Of a stretch of DNA of 64,000 bases, positions 8,115-16,530 are shown one piece after another. The stretch's first letter is position 1. Each line of letters starts with the position of its first letter. The notes below the pieces were generated by a model. That model had not been told where the DNA came from, ran no database searches, and worked only from the letters and a program-made list of their open reading frames with translations. Source of the stretch: Desulfotruncus arcticus DSM 17038 (lineage in GTDB: Bacteria; Bacillota; Desulfotomaculia; Desulfotomaculales; Desulfallaceae); contig NZ_FOOX01000016.1 of NCBI RefSeq assembly GCF_900113335.1, positions 62,001 to 126,000 on the forward strand, given 5' to 3'. A program made the position numbers and the translations under genes.

Positions 8115-9338
8115 TTACTGCTGTTTGCTGGTGGAGTCCCCCGGTAAAAAAGCATATTTCAAGTGTTTAAGGGGCGCCAGATTATCCAAGGGGTTCCCCG
8201 CCACGGCGATAAAGGCTGCCGGGTAACCGGGCTCAATACGGCCCCAGTCAAGATTGAGAATATTAGCTCCGTTCAAGGTGGCGCTTTGCAGTATTTGGGA
8301 GTTGGAAAGGCCGGCATTTTTGTATAGTTCCAGCTCCTGATGAAACCCGTAACCGTGCCTGACGCCTCCGGCACCGGCATCGGTGCCAACACCTAACACG
8401 ACGCCTAAACCAGGGGCTTTATTGATCATGGCCAGCTGGCGCTCCACTGTTTTTTCGATTACATATCTGTTGTGGCGGTCGCTGCCCCCGGTAGTGGGGT
8501 TGCGCAGTTGAGCGGCTACCGGTATCACGGTGGGCAGCCATGGTATGCGTTTTTCGGCTAATCCGGCAAGGGAATCATCACTTAAAAAATAGCCGTGTTC
8601 AACTGTATCCACTCCGGCTGCAATTGACAGGGACACGGCCTCGTCGGAGCTGGCGTGGGCCATTACTTTCAATCCTCTATGGTGTGCCCCGTGCACTATT
8701 TGGGCCAGTTCCTCATAGGTATACTGCACCGGACCAACTTGGCCATATTCCTTGAAGCTGACAACACCGGATACGATAACTTTAACGTGATCGGCGCCAA
8801 GCGTGGCCAAATGGTCCAAAACGTTTTCCAGTTCCTGCTGCTTTGTTCCCTGTCCCAGAAAGGCCCCATAGGTTTTGGGTTTGCGCAGAGCATGCACCGG
8901 ACTTTTAATTAAGGGTGCGTTGTAGCGGCTTTTGGCCTGCCGGGCGATGCCCCTGCGGTCGCCCCCGTCCCTCACCGCCAGTATGCCGCAATCCAAGGTA
9001 TCGCGTAATTGTTCCTGAATTGAGCGATCCAGCTCTGCCTGGTTGTCCCAGCGCTTTAATGCCGCTGTAAAGTCTATCCCGTCCAGGGCCAGGTGAACAT
9101 GGCAGTCAATTAAAGGTGGAACTATAGTAAGCCCGGCGAGATCAACCTCAACTGCAGTACGGTCAGGGCGGGAAAAGCGATAAACCTCATTCCGGTGTGT
9201 AATCGCTGCTATCCGGTTTTCCGCGACATATAATGTGCTGCCGGGGGCGCGGCCGGCTGCAAAAAACCCATCACAGTTAATTATCCTGCCCGCATGTATT
9301 TTATAGTTTTTGTCTTTTTCGAAATACATTACATTCAT
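8115..9338 (-). CDS. Metal-dependent amidohydrolase, imidazolonepropionase-like
   Basis: Cytoplasmic amidohydrolase of 407 residues with the TIM-barrel metal ligands in order: HVH (His80, His82) in LIDCHVHLAL, a Lys in VKVIVSG that may be carboxylated, His in MAHASSDEA, His in VEHGYF, and Asp in GVGTDAGAGG. The C-terminus has the small beta-sandwich ending (RIEPGYPAAFIAVAGNPLDN) usual in the family. It hydrolyses an amide or cyclic imide bond, but the substrate is not predictable; prolidase-like Xaa-Pro or hydantoin-type compounds are possible. It is divergent from the pan operon and shares no operon. Confidence 0.85.
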   Translation of the reverse strand: MNVMYFEKDKNYKIHAGRIINCDGFFAAGRAPGSTLYVAENRIAAITHRNEVYRFSRPDRTAVEVDLAGLTIVPPLIDCHVHLALDGIDFTAALKRWDNQAELDRSIQEQLRDTLDCGILAVRDGGDRRGIARQAKSRYNAPLIKSPVHALRKPKTYGAFLGQGTKQQELENVLDHLATLGADHVKVIVSGVVSFKEYGQVGPVQYTYEELAQIVHGAHHRGLKVMAHASSDEAVSLSIAAGVDTVEHGYFLSDDSLAGLAEKRIPWLPTVIPVAAQLRNPTTGGSDRHNRYVIEKTVERQLAMINKAPGLGVVLGVGTDAGAGGVRHGYGFHQELELYKNAGLSNSQILQSATLNGANILNLDWGRIEPGYPAAFIAVAGNPLDNLAPLKHLKYAFLPGDSTSKQQ

Positions 9339-9420
9339 AGCTATAAACTACCACTTACTATTTGCCAGATCAAATTATTTTTAAATAGTAGAATTAAATA
9401 ATAGAATTATCTAAAAATTA

Positions 9421-9449
9421 TTGCTGATTGGGTTGAAGTGTGTTAAAAT
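9421..9449 (+). promoter_or_regulatory. Promoter of the pantothenate operon
   Basis: TTGCTG (9421-9426), 17-bp spacer and TAAAAT (9444-9449) with an upstream TG that makes an extended -10. Predicted transcription start is near 9456, at the edge of the structured leader. Confidence 0.5.
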
Positions 9450-9450
9450 T

Positions 9451-9557
9451 GGTGACAGCAGGGCGGTATCCCGCAGGAGCCGCACCTTTAGTTTAGTTGG
9501 TTTTTTAATTAAAGTTAAATTTCCGCTTGGAGCCGGTAGGACCGAGACGGGTTAACG
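9451..9557 (+). ncRNA. Structured leader of the pan operon, pan-motif candidate
   Basis: Two hairpins lie between the promoter and a terminator, upstream of a pantothenate biosynthesis operon. The first pairs GCaGGG (9459-9464) with CCCGC (9470-9474), with one unpaired A, inside GGTG/CACC. The second is CCG/CGG outside CGGT/ACCG (about 9523-9550). Both contain GGAGCCG (9476-9482 and 9529-9535). The pan RNA motif is a published Firmicute hairpin with bulged adenosines found only before pantothenate genes. Position and bulged A agree, but I cannot test covariation. Confidence 0.55.
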
Positions 9558-9569
9558 AGGGAAATTATT

Positions 9570-9600
9570 GCCCTCCGGACTTGTCCGGGGGGTTTTTGTT
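9570..9600 (+). terminator. Intrinsic terminator in the pan leader
   Basis: The CCTCCGGAC/GTCCGGGGGG stem (about 9572-9592) has a minimal loop and is followed by TTTTTGTTTT. It lies 150 bp before the first pan gene and in the same transcript as the leader, so it could act as an attenuator. Confidence 0.7.
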
Positions 9601-9745
9601 TTGGGTGTGGTATCGGATAACCCTGCTGCCGTTGCGGCACTACTAATAATACTAAATTTTTTACAAAACACCTCAGATTTATTTAACACTTTATTTACCG
9701 CTAGATAACCAAAAACCTAGAATTGGCCGGAAGGAGGGGAAGGTT

Positions 9746-10621
9746 ATGAAAAAACCGGCCATAGCCATTATCGGCGCGGGAAAAGTCGGTTCGGCCCTGG
9801 GCCTTTTGCTGCAGCAAAAAGGCTATAACGTTGCCGGAGTGGCCAGTCGCACCAGTGCCTCTGCAGCTGCGCTGGCGGAGCGATTAAAATGCCCGGTTTT
9901 GACCAACCGGAAGGCTGCGGCCGGGGCGGAGCTAATCTTTATCACCACGCCTGACCGTGAAATAGCCCCGGTTTCCAAGCAAATTGCCGGGGAAGGCGGC
10001 TTTAAGTCCGGGCAGGTGGTGGCGCACACCAGCGGGGCCCACGCGGCCGGAGAATTAACGGGCGTCAGGGAGGCCGGTGCTCTGGCTGTAAGCATTCATC
10101 CTTTGCAATCCTTTGCCGAGGTTCAGGCGGCCATGGAAAACCTGCCTGGATCATACTTTTCCATTGAAGGCGATGAAGGGGCCATGCCGGTGGCAAGGCA
10201 GGTAGTAGAAGATTTAAACGGCAAGTTTTTTACCATATCGGCACAGGATAAGCCTATATATCATGCCGCGGCGTGTATTGCTTCCAACTATTTGGTGTCA
10301 CTGATGCATTTTGCCACAGGACTTTATGCGGGGTTTGGCCTGGGTCCCCGGGAAGCATTTGAAGCGCTTTATCCCCTTGTTCGCGGGACGGTGGCCAATA
10401 TCAGCAAGGTTGGCCCAACAGGGGCGCTGACCGGTCCGGTGGCCCGGGGGGATGGTTCCACTATTGAAGGACATTTGGAGGCATTTAAGAATCATAACCC
10501 GGAGTTGGCCGAGCTTTATGCCCGGTTGGGACGGTATACCGTGGAAGTGGCTCTGGAAAAGGGCAGTATCAATGATGGACAGGCAAATGAGCTAGAAAAA
10601 ATTTTTAAGGGGGCACTTTAA
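9746..10621 (+). CDS. Rossmann/DUF2520 oxidoreductase, candidate ketopantoate reductase
   Basis: 291-residue NAD(P)-dependent enzyme. The N-terminal Rossmann site is IIGAGKVGSALG (9-20), followed by ITTPDREI and the family segments VAHTSGAH and SIHPLQSFA. The C-terminal part is a helical 6-phosphogluconate-dehydrogenase-like domain (DUF2520). It is first in the operon with panB, panC and panD, 3 bp before panB. No classical PanE is present, and ketopantoate reduction is the step missing from the set. I therefore infer that it fills this step, as reported for the alternative reductase PanG; whether PanG is the same family I recall but cannot check. ATG start after GGAGGGG. Confidence 0.75.
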   Translation: MKKPAIAIIGAGKVGSALGLLLQQKGYNVAGVASRTSASAAALAERLKCPVLTNRKAAAGAELIFITTPDREIAPVSKQIAGEGGFKSGQVVAHTSGAHAAGELTGVREAGALAVSIHPLQSFAEVQAAMENLPGSYFSIEGDEGAMPVARQVVEDLNGKFFTISAQDKPIYHAAACIASNYLVSLMHFATGLYAGFGLGPREAFEALYPLVRGTVANISKVGPTGALTGPVARGDGSTIEGHLEAFKNHNPELAELYARLGRYTVEVALEKGSINDGQANELEKIFKGAL

Positions 10622-10624
10622 ATA

Positions 10625-11461
10625 ATGAGTAATGAGCGCGTTACTACGGCAACGTTTAGAAAGTATCATGCGGAAGGCAAAAAGATCACCATGCTAACCG
10701 CCTATGATTATCCCACCGCCAGGCTGGTTGATGCAGCGGGCATCGACGCTATACTGGTCGGGGATTCCCTGGGCAATGTGGTTTTAGGTTACGGCTCCAC
10801 CATACCGGTTACCATGGATGACATGGTTCACCACGTTAAAGCCGTCACCCGGGGCGTGCAGCGGGCCATGGTTGTGGCCGACCTGCCGTTTCTTTCCTAT
10901 CATTTATCCAAGGAAGAGAGTTTGCGCAATGCCGGGCGGTTTATGCAGGAAGCGGGCGCCCAGGCTGTCAAACTGGAAGGCGGCAGGGAGGTTGCCGAAA
11001 CGGTAAAGGCATTGACAGATGCAGGCATCCCTGTAGTTGGTCACCTGGGCCTGACACCCCAGTCGATCAACCAGATGGGCGGATACAAGGTTCAGGGTAA
11101 AGATGAGGCAGCGGCCCGTAAGTTAATTGAAGATACAAAAGCTCTGGAGAATGCGGGGGCTTTTGCGGTAGTTTTGGAATGCGTGCCAACCCCTCTGGCC
11201 GCTAAAATTACCGAAGATATAGGCATACCTACTATCGGCATCGGAGCCGGTCCCCACTGCAGCGGCCAGGTTTTGGTCTACCATGATATGCTGGGCTTTA
11301 GCGGCCAGTTTTCACCAAAATTCGTCAAGTGTTACGCCAATTTGCATGAAGCTATTATGCAGGGTTTGCAAAGCTACCGCGAAGAAGTTGAAAACGGTGC
11401 GTTTCCCGGCCCGGAACACGGCTTTGGCATGGACGAAGAGGTACTGAAAAAACTGTACTAA
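10625..11461 (+). CDS. panB: 3-methyl-2-oxobutanoate hydroxymethyltransferase
   Basis: PanB adds a hydroxymethyl group from methylenetetrahydrofolate to 2-oxoisovalerate to make ketopantoate, the first committed step of pantothenate synthesis. The 278-residue protein is full length. Typical segments are ITMLTAYDYPTARLVD, ILVGDSLGNVVLGY (Mg2+-binding Asp), MVVADLPFLSYH, AVKLEGG, GHLGLTPQSINQMGGYKVQG, VLECVP (catalytic Glu) and TIGIGAGPHCSGQVLV. It starts 3 bp after the DUF2520 gene and 18 bp before panC, so it is co-transcribed. Confidence 0.97.
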   Translation: MSNERVTTATFRKYHAEGKKITMLTAYDYPTARLVDAAGIDAILVGDSLGNVVLGYGSTIPVTMDDMVHHVKAVTRGVQRAMVVADLPFLSYHLSKEESLRNAGRFMQEAGAQAVKLEGGREVAETVKALTDAGIPVVGHLGLTPQSINQMGGYKVQGKDEAAARKLIEDTKALENAGAFAVVLECVPTPLAAKITEDIGIPTIGIGAGPHCSGQVLVYHDMLGFSGQFSPKFVKCYANLHEAIMQGLQSYREEVENGAFPGPEHGFGMDEEVLKKLY

Positions 11462-11479
11462 CCCAAGGAGAGTTGATTA

Positions 11480-12325
11480 ATGCAAATCTGCCGTACAATT
11501 AAAGATATCAGGACTTTTGTGGCCAAGTGCAAGGCTGAAGGGCAAACGGTGGGCCTTGTGCCCACCATGGGCTACTTTCACCAGGGCCACCTCAGCCTGA
11601 TGCGGGAGGCTAAAAAGTCGTGCCACCGGGTGGTTGTTTCTCTGTTTGTTAACCCGCTTCAATTCGGGCCGAGGGAAGACCTGGCGCAATACCCCAGGGA
11701 TTTTGAGCGGGATAGCGCCATGGCGGAAGAGGTTGGGGTTGACGCCATATTTGTTCCGCCGGACCGGGAAATGTACCCCGAGGGATTTTGCACTCATGTG
11801 GAAGTAACAGGCATTACCGACAAGCTTTGCGGGTTATCCAGGCCCGGTCATTTTCTGGGCGTAACCACCGTGGTTGCCAAACTGTTTAACATTGTTGCTC
11901 CCGACAAGGCTTTTTTTGGCCAGAAAGACGCCCAGCAGGCCATGGTCATCCGGCGGATGGCGGCAGACCTGAACATGGGGCTGGAAATAGTTGTTTTACC
12001 TATTATACGTGAAGAAGACGGTCTGGCCATGAGTTCCCGCAACGTTTATCTTGACCGGGACCAACGGCGCAACGCCACGGTGCTTTACCGGAGTCTTTGC
12101 GCCTTCCGTGAAGCCGTCGACCGGGGGGAGAAGGATGCGGAGAGCCTGCGCCGGTCGATCACAGAAATGATTGCCTCAACTCCCGGTGCGGATATAGATT
12201 ATGTTGAAATTCTGTCCGTACCCAACCTGGAGCCGGTGGTTTTGCTGCAGGGCAGGGTGATGGCCGCACTGGCGGTAAGGTTTGGCGGGACCAGACTCAT
12301 TGATAACATAATTGTGGAGGTTTGA
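11480..12325 (+). CDS. panC: Pantothenate synthetase
   Basis: PanC joins pantoate and beta-alanine with ATP through a pantoyl-adenylate. The 281-residue protein has the nucleotidylyltransferase motifs: [15 protein letters not shown] (HxGH type), the conserved [27 protein letters not shown] and the KMSKS-like AMSSRNVYL. The usual ALHEGH has become YFHQGH; both histidines are kept, so activity is expected. An AAGGAGAG ribosome site precedes the ATG. The stop overlaps the region of the panD start, pointing to translational coupling. Confidence 0.97.
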   Translation: MQICRTIKDIRTFVAKCKAEGQTVGLVPTMGYFHQGHLSLMREAKKSCHRVVVSLFVNPLQFGPREDLAQYPRDFERDSAMAEEVGVDAIFVPPDREMYPEGFCTHVEVTGITDKLCGLSRPGHFLGVTTVVAKLFNIVAPDKAFFGQKDAQQAMVIRRMAADLNMGLEIVVLPIIREEDGLAMSSRNVYLDRDQRRNATVLYRSLCAFREAVDRGEKDAESLRRSITEMIASTPGADIDYVEILSVPNLEPVVLLQGRVMAALAVRFGGTRLIDNIIVEV

Positions 12326-12327
12326 GC

Positions 12328-12708
12328 ATGTTTTTGACTGTGTTTAAGTCCAAAATTCACCGTGCCGTTGTAACTCAGGCCGACCTTAATTATGTTGGCA
12401 GCATAACTATTGACGAGGCATTGATGGAGGCTGCGGACATAATGCCCAATGAAAAGGTTCAAGTAGTCAACAACAACAACGGGGCCAGGTTCGAAACCTA
12501 TGTAATTCCCGGCCCCCGCGACTCCGGCATTATCTGTCTTAACGGCGCGGCAGCCAGATTGGTGCAACCGGGCGACACGGTGATCATTATCACTTACGCT
12601 ATGCTGGAACGGGAAGAAGCCCGTGTTTTTAAGCCAACCGTGGTTTTGGTTGACGAGCAAAATAAAATTATTAAAAAGTTTGAGGAGAAGCACGGGGAAA
12701 AGGCGTAG
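12328..12708 (+). CDS. panD: Aspartate 1-decarboxylase proenzyme
   Basis: PanD makes beta-alanine from aspartate using a pyruvoyl group formed by self-cleavage. The cleavage site Gly24-Ser25 is visible in NYVGSITID, and the substrate contacts [13 protein letters not shown] and LNGAAARL are kept. I choose the ATG at 12328, 7 nt after GTGGAGG, giving the standard length of 126 residues; a TTG at 12322 would add two residues. The gene directly follows panC and completes the beta-alanine branch of the operon. Confidence 0.97.
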   Translation: MFLTVFKSKIHRAVVTQADLNYVGSITIDEALMEAADIMPNEKVQVVNNNNGARFETYVIPGPRDSGIICLNGAAARLVQPGDTVIIITYAMLEREEARVFKPTVVLVDEQNKIIKKFEEKHGEKA

Positions 12709-12750
12709 GTTTGTTGGATCAGATAACTGATTGGCAAACATCACTGCATT

Positions 12751-12794
12751 GGGGATACTCTTACGTTGGAGACATTTCCCGCAGGAGTATCCCC
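12751..12794 (+). repeat. Hairpin between panD and birA
   Basis: GGGGATACTC (12751-12760) is complementary to GAGTATCCCC (12785-12794), a perfect 10-bp stem with a 24-nt loop. There is no T-run, so it may be a weak terminator or RNA-stabilising end for the pan transcript, or a regulatory site upstream of the birA promoter. Confidence 0.5.
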
Positions 12795-12837
12795 CGGTGT
12801 ATTTGGCTCTAACGTAAACTTCAAACACGAAAGCAAG

Positions 12838-12866
12838 TTGACATAATACTCGGTTATGCATAGAAT
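12838..12866 (+). promoter_or_regulatory. Promoter of birA, placed for a nearly leaderless transcript
   Basis: TTGACA (12838-12843), 17-bp spacer, TAGAAT (12861-12866). The predicted transcription start (about 12872-12874) is only 2-4 nt before the birA ATG at 12876, and no ribosome binding site precedes that ATG. Confidence 0.6.
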
Positions 12867-12875
12867 TAAAGTGCC

Positions 12876-13850
12876 ATGAGATTAAAAATACTTAATATCT
12901 TAAAAAATAATCAGGATTGGGTTTCCGGCGAAACACTGTGCCGGGAGCTCGGTGTTTCCCGTACCGCCGTCTGGAAGCATGTTAGCGGCTTACGGGAGGA
13001 CGGGTACCGGATTGAAGCCAGGGCCAACTTGGGTTACCGGCTTACAGACGCACCTGATATTCCTTACCCTGCGGAAGTCATGTCCGGGCTTTCCACCTCA
13101 GTTTTGGGTCTTAATCTGGTCCATATGGAAGAAGTGGCTTCCACCAACGCTGAGGCTAAAAAACTGGCCCGGGAAGGGTGCCCCGAAGGAACGGTAATTG
13201 TAGCTGAGACTCAAAAAGGCGGCAAGGGCCGGCTGGGCCGCGTCTGGTTTTCCCCCCGGTCCAGGGGATTGTGGTTTTCCATTGTGCTTCGCCCCCCGAT
13301 CAACCTGGTAGATACACCACAGGTGACGATGGTGACGGCGGTGGCGGTGGCAACAGCCGTCAGGGAACATACAGGGGTTCCTGCGGGAATAAAATGGCCC
13401 AATGATATACTTGTTGACGGCAAGAAGATTTGCGGCATCCTGGTAGAATTAAATGCCGAAATGGACTGCGTTAACTTTCTGGTGGCGGGCATCGGCCTTA
13501 ATGTAAATATCAAGAAAAATGAATTTCCCCCCGAGCTTGCAGATATTGTTACCTCGTTGGAAATAGAATCCGGACAGCATATTTACAGGGTTCCGCTTCT
13601 AAGATGCCTTTTGCAGCATCTTGAGAAATGGTACCATCGTTGGCTTAACGAAGGGTTTGCCGCAGTATTAAATAAATGGCGTCAAATGTGTGTTACCCTT
13701 GATTGCCCGGTTACCGTACATACGATTAAGGAAACCTACAGCGGCTATGCCGTTGATGTAGACGATACCGGGGCACTTCTGGTGCGTACCGGGGATGGTT
13801 CGGTTCAGCGGCTTATAGCGGGAGAGGTGACGCTGCGAAAGCAAGCATAG
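12876..13850 (+). CDS. birA: Biotin-protein ligase and biotin operon repressor
   Basis: BirA attaches biotin to carboxylases and represses biotin genes when bound to biotinyl-AMP. The 324-residue protein has an N-terminal winged helix (about 1-60, SGETLCRELGVSRTAVWKHV). The catalytic domain has the biotinyl-AMP loop GGKGRLGRVW, catalytic-site KWPNDILVDGKKICGIL and GIGLNVN, and a C-terminal SH3-like domain ends near 320. It is the two-function form. A BirA-type operator lies 33 bp downstream, before bioY. The absence of a ribosome site and the promoter position suggest leaderless translation. Confidence 0.96.
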   Translation: MRLKILNILKNNQDWVSGETLCRELGVSRTAVWKHVSGLREDGYRIEARANLGYRLTDAPDIPYPAEVMSGLSTSVLGLNLVHMEEVASTNAEAKKLAREGCPEGTVIVAETQKGGKGRLGRVWFSPRSRGLWFSIVLRPPINLVDTPQVTMVTAVAVATAVREHTGVPAGIKWPNDILVDGKKICGILVELNAEMDCVNFLVAGIGLNVNIKKNEFPPELADIVTSLEIESGQHIYRVPLLRCLLQHLEKWYHRWLNEGFAAVLNKWRQMCVTLDCPVTVHTIKETYSGYAVDVDDTGALLVRTGDGSVQRLIAGEVTLRKQA

Positions 13851-13881
13851 CAAAAAATAATAGGCGGTATCGTGCGAGTAA

Positions 13882-13915
13882 ATTGTCAACCGGTACATTT
13901 GACGTGGTTGACAAT
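13882..13915 (+). promoter_or_regulatory. BirA operator upstream of bioY
   Basis: ATTGTCAACC (13882-13891) and its exact reverse complement GGTTGACAAT (13906-13915) are separated by 14 bp. This matches the Firmicute BirA box (TTGTAAACC, 14-15 bp, GGTTTACAA) apart from one symmetrical change in each half. The right arm contains a TTGACA that could be a -35 element, so bound BirA would block transcription. Confidence 0.85.
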
Positions 13916-13973
13916 AACTAAGCAATTAAGAAAACTAATAATTAGAACTAATAAATTAAAGGAGTGTTGTGAT

Positions 13974-14549
13974 TTGAGTAAACTAACGCCAAGAGAAATC
14001 GTTTTAATGGCCATGTTTGCAGCTCTGGCTGTGGTGGCGGCTCTGTTATTTAGATTTCTGGGCGGTATGATCGTTCCTTTTAGCTTGTTGCCTTTTGTGG
14101 TCCTTCTGGCGGGGGGCTTGCTGGGTCCCAGGCTGGGTGCTATGAGCATGTTGCTATACGTTGTCATGGGCTTGCTGGGTATACCGGTGTTTGAAAAGCC
14201 GCCATACGGCGGGCCGGGTTATGTGCTCTTACCGACTTTCGGCTTTTTAATTGGTTTCATCGCGGCAGCCTACGTGGTTGGATTGATTTTACAGGGTAAA
14301 AGGGATGCCGGAGTGGTTCGTACGACCGTGGCGATGCTTGCAGGTGTAGTTGTCATATATGCCGTGGGGCTGCCTTACCTCTATGCAATTTTGAATTACT
14401 ATGTTGGCCAAACTTATAACGTTGCTACTGTGCTGACAATCGGGTTTGTGCCTTTCATCGGATTTGATTTAATAAAAGCAGCTACCGCCGGAGTGTTGAT
14501 ACGATTGGTAAGCATGCGCATTCCGGAACTGCGCCGGGAACAACCCTAG
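13974..14549 (+). CDS. bioY: Biotin transporter BioY (ECF substrate-binding component)
   Basis: Integral membrane S component that captures biotin. The 191-residue protein has six hydrophobic segments and the family pattern KLTPREIVLMAMFAALAVV, LLGPRLGAMSMLLYVVMGLLG and PPYGGPGYVLLPTFGFLIGF. I choose the TTG start at 13974, 9 nt after AAAGGAG; an upstream in-frame ATG would add 34 polar residues that BioY does not have. It is controlled by the BirA operator just upstream. No bioMN genes lie beside it, so it may use the shared ECF module (for example the one at 34.6-37.1 kb) or act alone. Confidence 0.93.
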   Translation: MSKLTPREIVLMAMFAALAVVAALLFRFLGGMIVPFSLLPFVVLLAGGLLGPRLGAMSMLLYVVMGLLGIPVFEKPPYGGPGYVLLPTFGFLIGFIAAAYVVGLILQGKRDAGVVRTTVAMLAGVVVIYAVGLPYLYAILNYYVGQTYNVATVLTIGFVPFIGFDLIKAATAGVLIRLVSMRIPELRREQP

Positions 14550-14618
14550 GAGTTATTGCGCGGCTTGATCCGTTCTGGTAAAATTGGCGTAGATTTAAAC
14601 TGGAGAAGGGGAACGAAT

Positions 14619-15383
14619 GTGATACTGGTTTTTGATATTGGCAATACTAATATAGTTTTAGGAATCTTTCAGGGGAAAAAACTTGTGGAAAATTGGCGGT
14701 TATCCACGGCCCGGCACCGCACCTCGGATGAGTACGGAATGCTGCTGAGGGAATTATTTGATGCCTCCGGTATGGTTATGCATGATATCAAGGCCGTGGT
14801 TCTGTCCTCGGTAGTTCCTCCCATTAATTCCACCCTGGAAAAGATGTGTCAAAAATACTTTGGCTTACTGCCGCTGACCGTTGGCCCCGGCATAAAAACC
14901 GGTATTCCCATAAAATACGAAAACCCGCGTGAGGTAGGGGCCGACCGTATCGTTAATGCTGTGGCGGGATACGACCAGTACGGCGGCCCGCTGATTATAG
15001 TAGACTTTGGTACTGCCACAACTTTTTGCGCTATTTCGGGAAAAGGGGAATACCTGGGCGGTGCCATTGCACCGGGAATAGGCATATCAACCGAAGCATT
15101 GTTTGCCCGTGCGGCCAAGCTGCCCAGGGTGGAACTGGTCAAGCCCCCCACCGTAATAGGCAAAAATACCATCAATAGTATGCAGTCCGGTATTGTTTAC
15201 GGGTTTGCCGGGCAGGTAAATGAAATTGTGCGCAGGATTAAAAATGAGCTGGGCAGGGAAGCCATGGTGGTGGCCACGGGCGGGCTGGCTGAACTGATTT
15301 CGGAGGAGTCCAGGGCCATCGATAAAGTGGACAAGTTCCTGACCTTAAACGGGCTTAGAATTATTTATGAGCGCAACAGTTGA
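14619..15383 (+). CDS. coaX: Type III pantothenate kinase
   Basis: CoaX phosphorylates pantothenate, the first step from pantothenate to CoA, and follows the pan genes logically. It has the ASKHA phosphate motif [11 protein letters not shown] at the N-terminus, then [13 protein letters not shown], the DFGTATTF motif, [10 protein letters not shown] and TGGLAE. The start is GTG at 14619 behind GGAGAAGGGG; a longer reading from 14556 adds an unconserved tail. The 254-residue length is typical. It is close to bioY and dusB, so the three may form a transcription unit. Confidence 0.96.
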   Translation: MILVFDIGNTNIVLGIFQGKKLVENWRLSTARHRTSDEYGMLLRELFDASGMVMHDIKAVVLSSVVPPINSTLEKMCQKYFGLLPLTVGPGIKTGIPIKYENPREVGADRIVNAVAGYDQYGGPLIIVDFGTATTFCAISGKGEYLGGAIAPGIGISTEALFARAAKLPRVELVKPPTVIGKNTINSMQSGIVYGFAGQVNEIVRRIKNELGREAMVVATGGLAELISEESRAIDKVDKFLTLNGLRIIYERNS

Positions 15384-15422
15384 TTGTGGCCGGCTCGCTT
15401 TAGCCGGAGGTGGATTATTTTG

Positions 15423-16391
15423 ATGTTTGATATAGGTGGCGTAACAATTAAAAACCGGGTCGTTTCCGCCCCCATGGCCGGAGTGACCGACCGGGCCTTT
15501 AGAATACTGGCCCGTGAACATGGCTGCGGCCTGGTTTTTACCGAAATGATCAGTGACCAGGCCCTTCTTTATGGCAGTCCCAAAACCAATGTTTTATTGG
15601 ACTGCAGGGGCGAAAACGGACCCATTGCGGTGCAAATTTTCGGCAGTAACGAAGAGTATATGCAGCGGGCTGCCGAAATAATCGCCGGGCGTGGCGCTGA
15701 TATCATCGATATTAACATGGGCTGCCCAACGCCGAAGATAGTTAAAAACGGAGAAGGCAGCGCCTTAATGAAAAACCCCGGCCGGGCTGCCGGGATTGTT
15801 GCCGCAGTTGTGTCACAGGTGAGCTGTCCGGTTACAGTTAAGCTGCGGAAAGGTTGGGATGAAGACAGCGTTAATGCTGTCGAGGTGGCGCTGGCTGTAG
15901 TTGAGGCCGGTGCGGCCGCAATAACTATGCATGGCAGAACCAGATCGCAGTTTTACAGTGGCGAGGCGGATTGGGGGATAATTAAAAAAGTTTGCGGGAC
16001 AGTTAACGTTCCCGTTATCGGTAATGGAGACATCCATTCACCGGAAGATGCCGCCCGCATGCTGCAGGAAACCGGCTGCCAGGCTGTCATGATCGGCCGG
16101 GCAGCCATGGGCAACCCGTGGATTTTTAGCCGTACCCTGCATTATCTGGCCACCGGGGAATTGCTGCCCGGACCAACTCCGGAAATGCGCCGGGAAACAG
16201 CAGTCAGACACTATTTGCTGCTTGTGGAAACAAAGGGTGAGTATTTGGCCAACCGTGAGATGCGCAAGCATCTGGCCTGGTACACAAAGGGGCTGCGTGG
16301 TTCCGCCCGCCTGCGGGGTAAAATCAACAGCGGCAGCAGCTTTGAATTTTTTACCCGTGAATTCTGGGAACTGCTCCAGGAAGAACAATAA
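15423..16391 (+). CDS. dusB: tRNA-dihydrouridine synthase, DusB/NifR3 type
   Basis: FMN enzyme that reduces uridines in tRNA. The 322-residue protein shows VSAPMAGVTDRAFRILA, the catalytic Cys in NMGCPTPKIVKNGEGSALM, substrate-contact RKGWD, HGRTRSQFYSG and the FMN phosphate site VIGNGDI ... MIGRAAMGNPWIF. ATG at 15423 follows GGAGGTGG. A clear terminator follows at 16396-16436. It follows coaX by 39 bp. Confidence 0.95.
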   Translation: MFDIGGVTIKNRVVSAPMAGVTDRAFRILAREHGCGLVFTEMISDQALLYGSPKTNVLLDCRGENGPIAVQIFGSNEEYMQRAAEIIAGRGADIIDINMGCPTPKIVKNGEGSALMKNPGRAAGIVAAVVSQVSCPVTVKLRKGWDEDSVNAVEVALAVVEAGAAAITMHGRTRSQFYSGEADWGIIKKVCGTVNVPVIGNGDIHSPEDAARMLQETGCQAVMIGRAAMGNPWIFSRTLHYLATGELLPGPTPEMRRETAVRHYLLLVETKGEYLANREMRKHLAWYTKGLRGSARLRGKINSGSSFEFFTREFWELLQEEQ

Positions 16392-16395
16392 TGGC

Positions 16396-16436
16396 AAAAC
16401 GTGCGCTAATGGGATTGATTTAAGCGCGCGTTTTTT
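16396..16436 (+). terminator. Intrinsic terminator after dusB
   Basis: Stem AAAACGTGCGC (16396-16406) pairs with GCGCGCGTTTT (16424-16434) through one G-U pair and is followed by a T-run. It ends the coaX-dusB unit. Confidence 0.8.
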
Positions 16437-16452
16437 ATTTGATGGTTTTAAT

Positions 16453-16481
16453 TTGACTATAATGGGAACTGCTGTTAAAAT
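16453..16481 (+). promoter_or_regulatory. Promoter of the HTH gene / acyl-ACP reductase-like pair
   Basis: TTGACT (16453-16458), 17-bp spacer, TAAAAT (16476-16481). Immediately after the -10 lies a palindromic site (16486-16506). Confidence 0.6.
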
Positions 16482-16485
16482 ATCT

Positions 16486-16506
16486 TTGTACACAAAAATG
16501 TGCACA
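16486..16506 (+). promoter_or_regulatory. Candidate operator at the transcription start
   Basis: TGTACAC and GTGCACA arms flank AAAAAT (16487-16506), an inverted repeat with one mismatch placed at the expected +1. The next gene encodes a HTH protein, so autorepression is a natural guess. Confidence 0.45.
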
Positions 16507-16530
16507 TTGGTTTTTTAGGGGGGCCGGCGG

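Noticed and set aside
9451..9600. T-box leader
   Set aside because: The T-box sequence (AGGGTGGNACCGCG type) is absent and the downstream genes are pantothenate synthesis, so the pan motif fits better.
12199..12861. Long minus-strand open frame opposite panD
   Set aside because: It is antisense to confirmed panC and panD coding sequence and shows no protein family.
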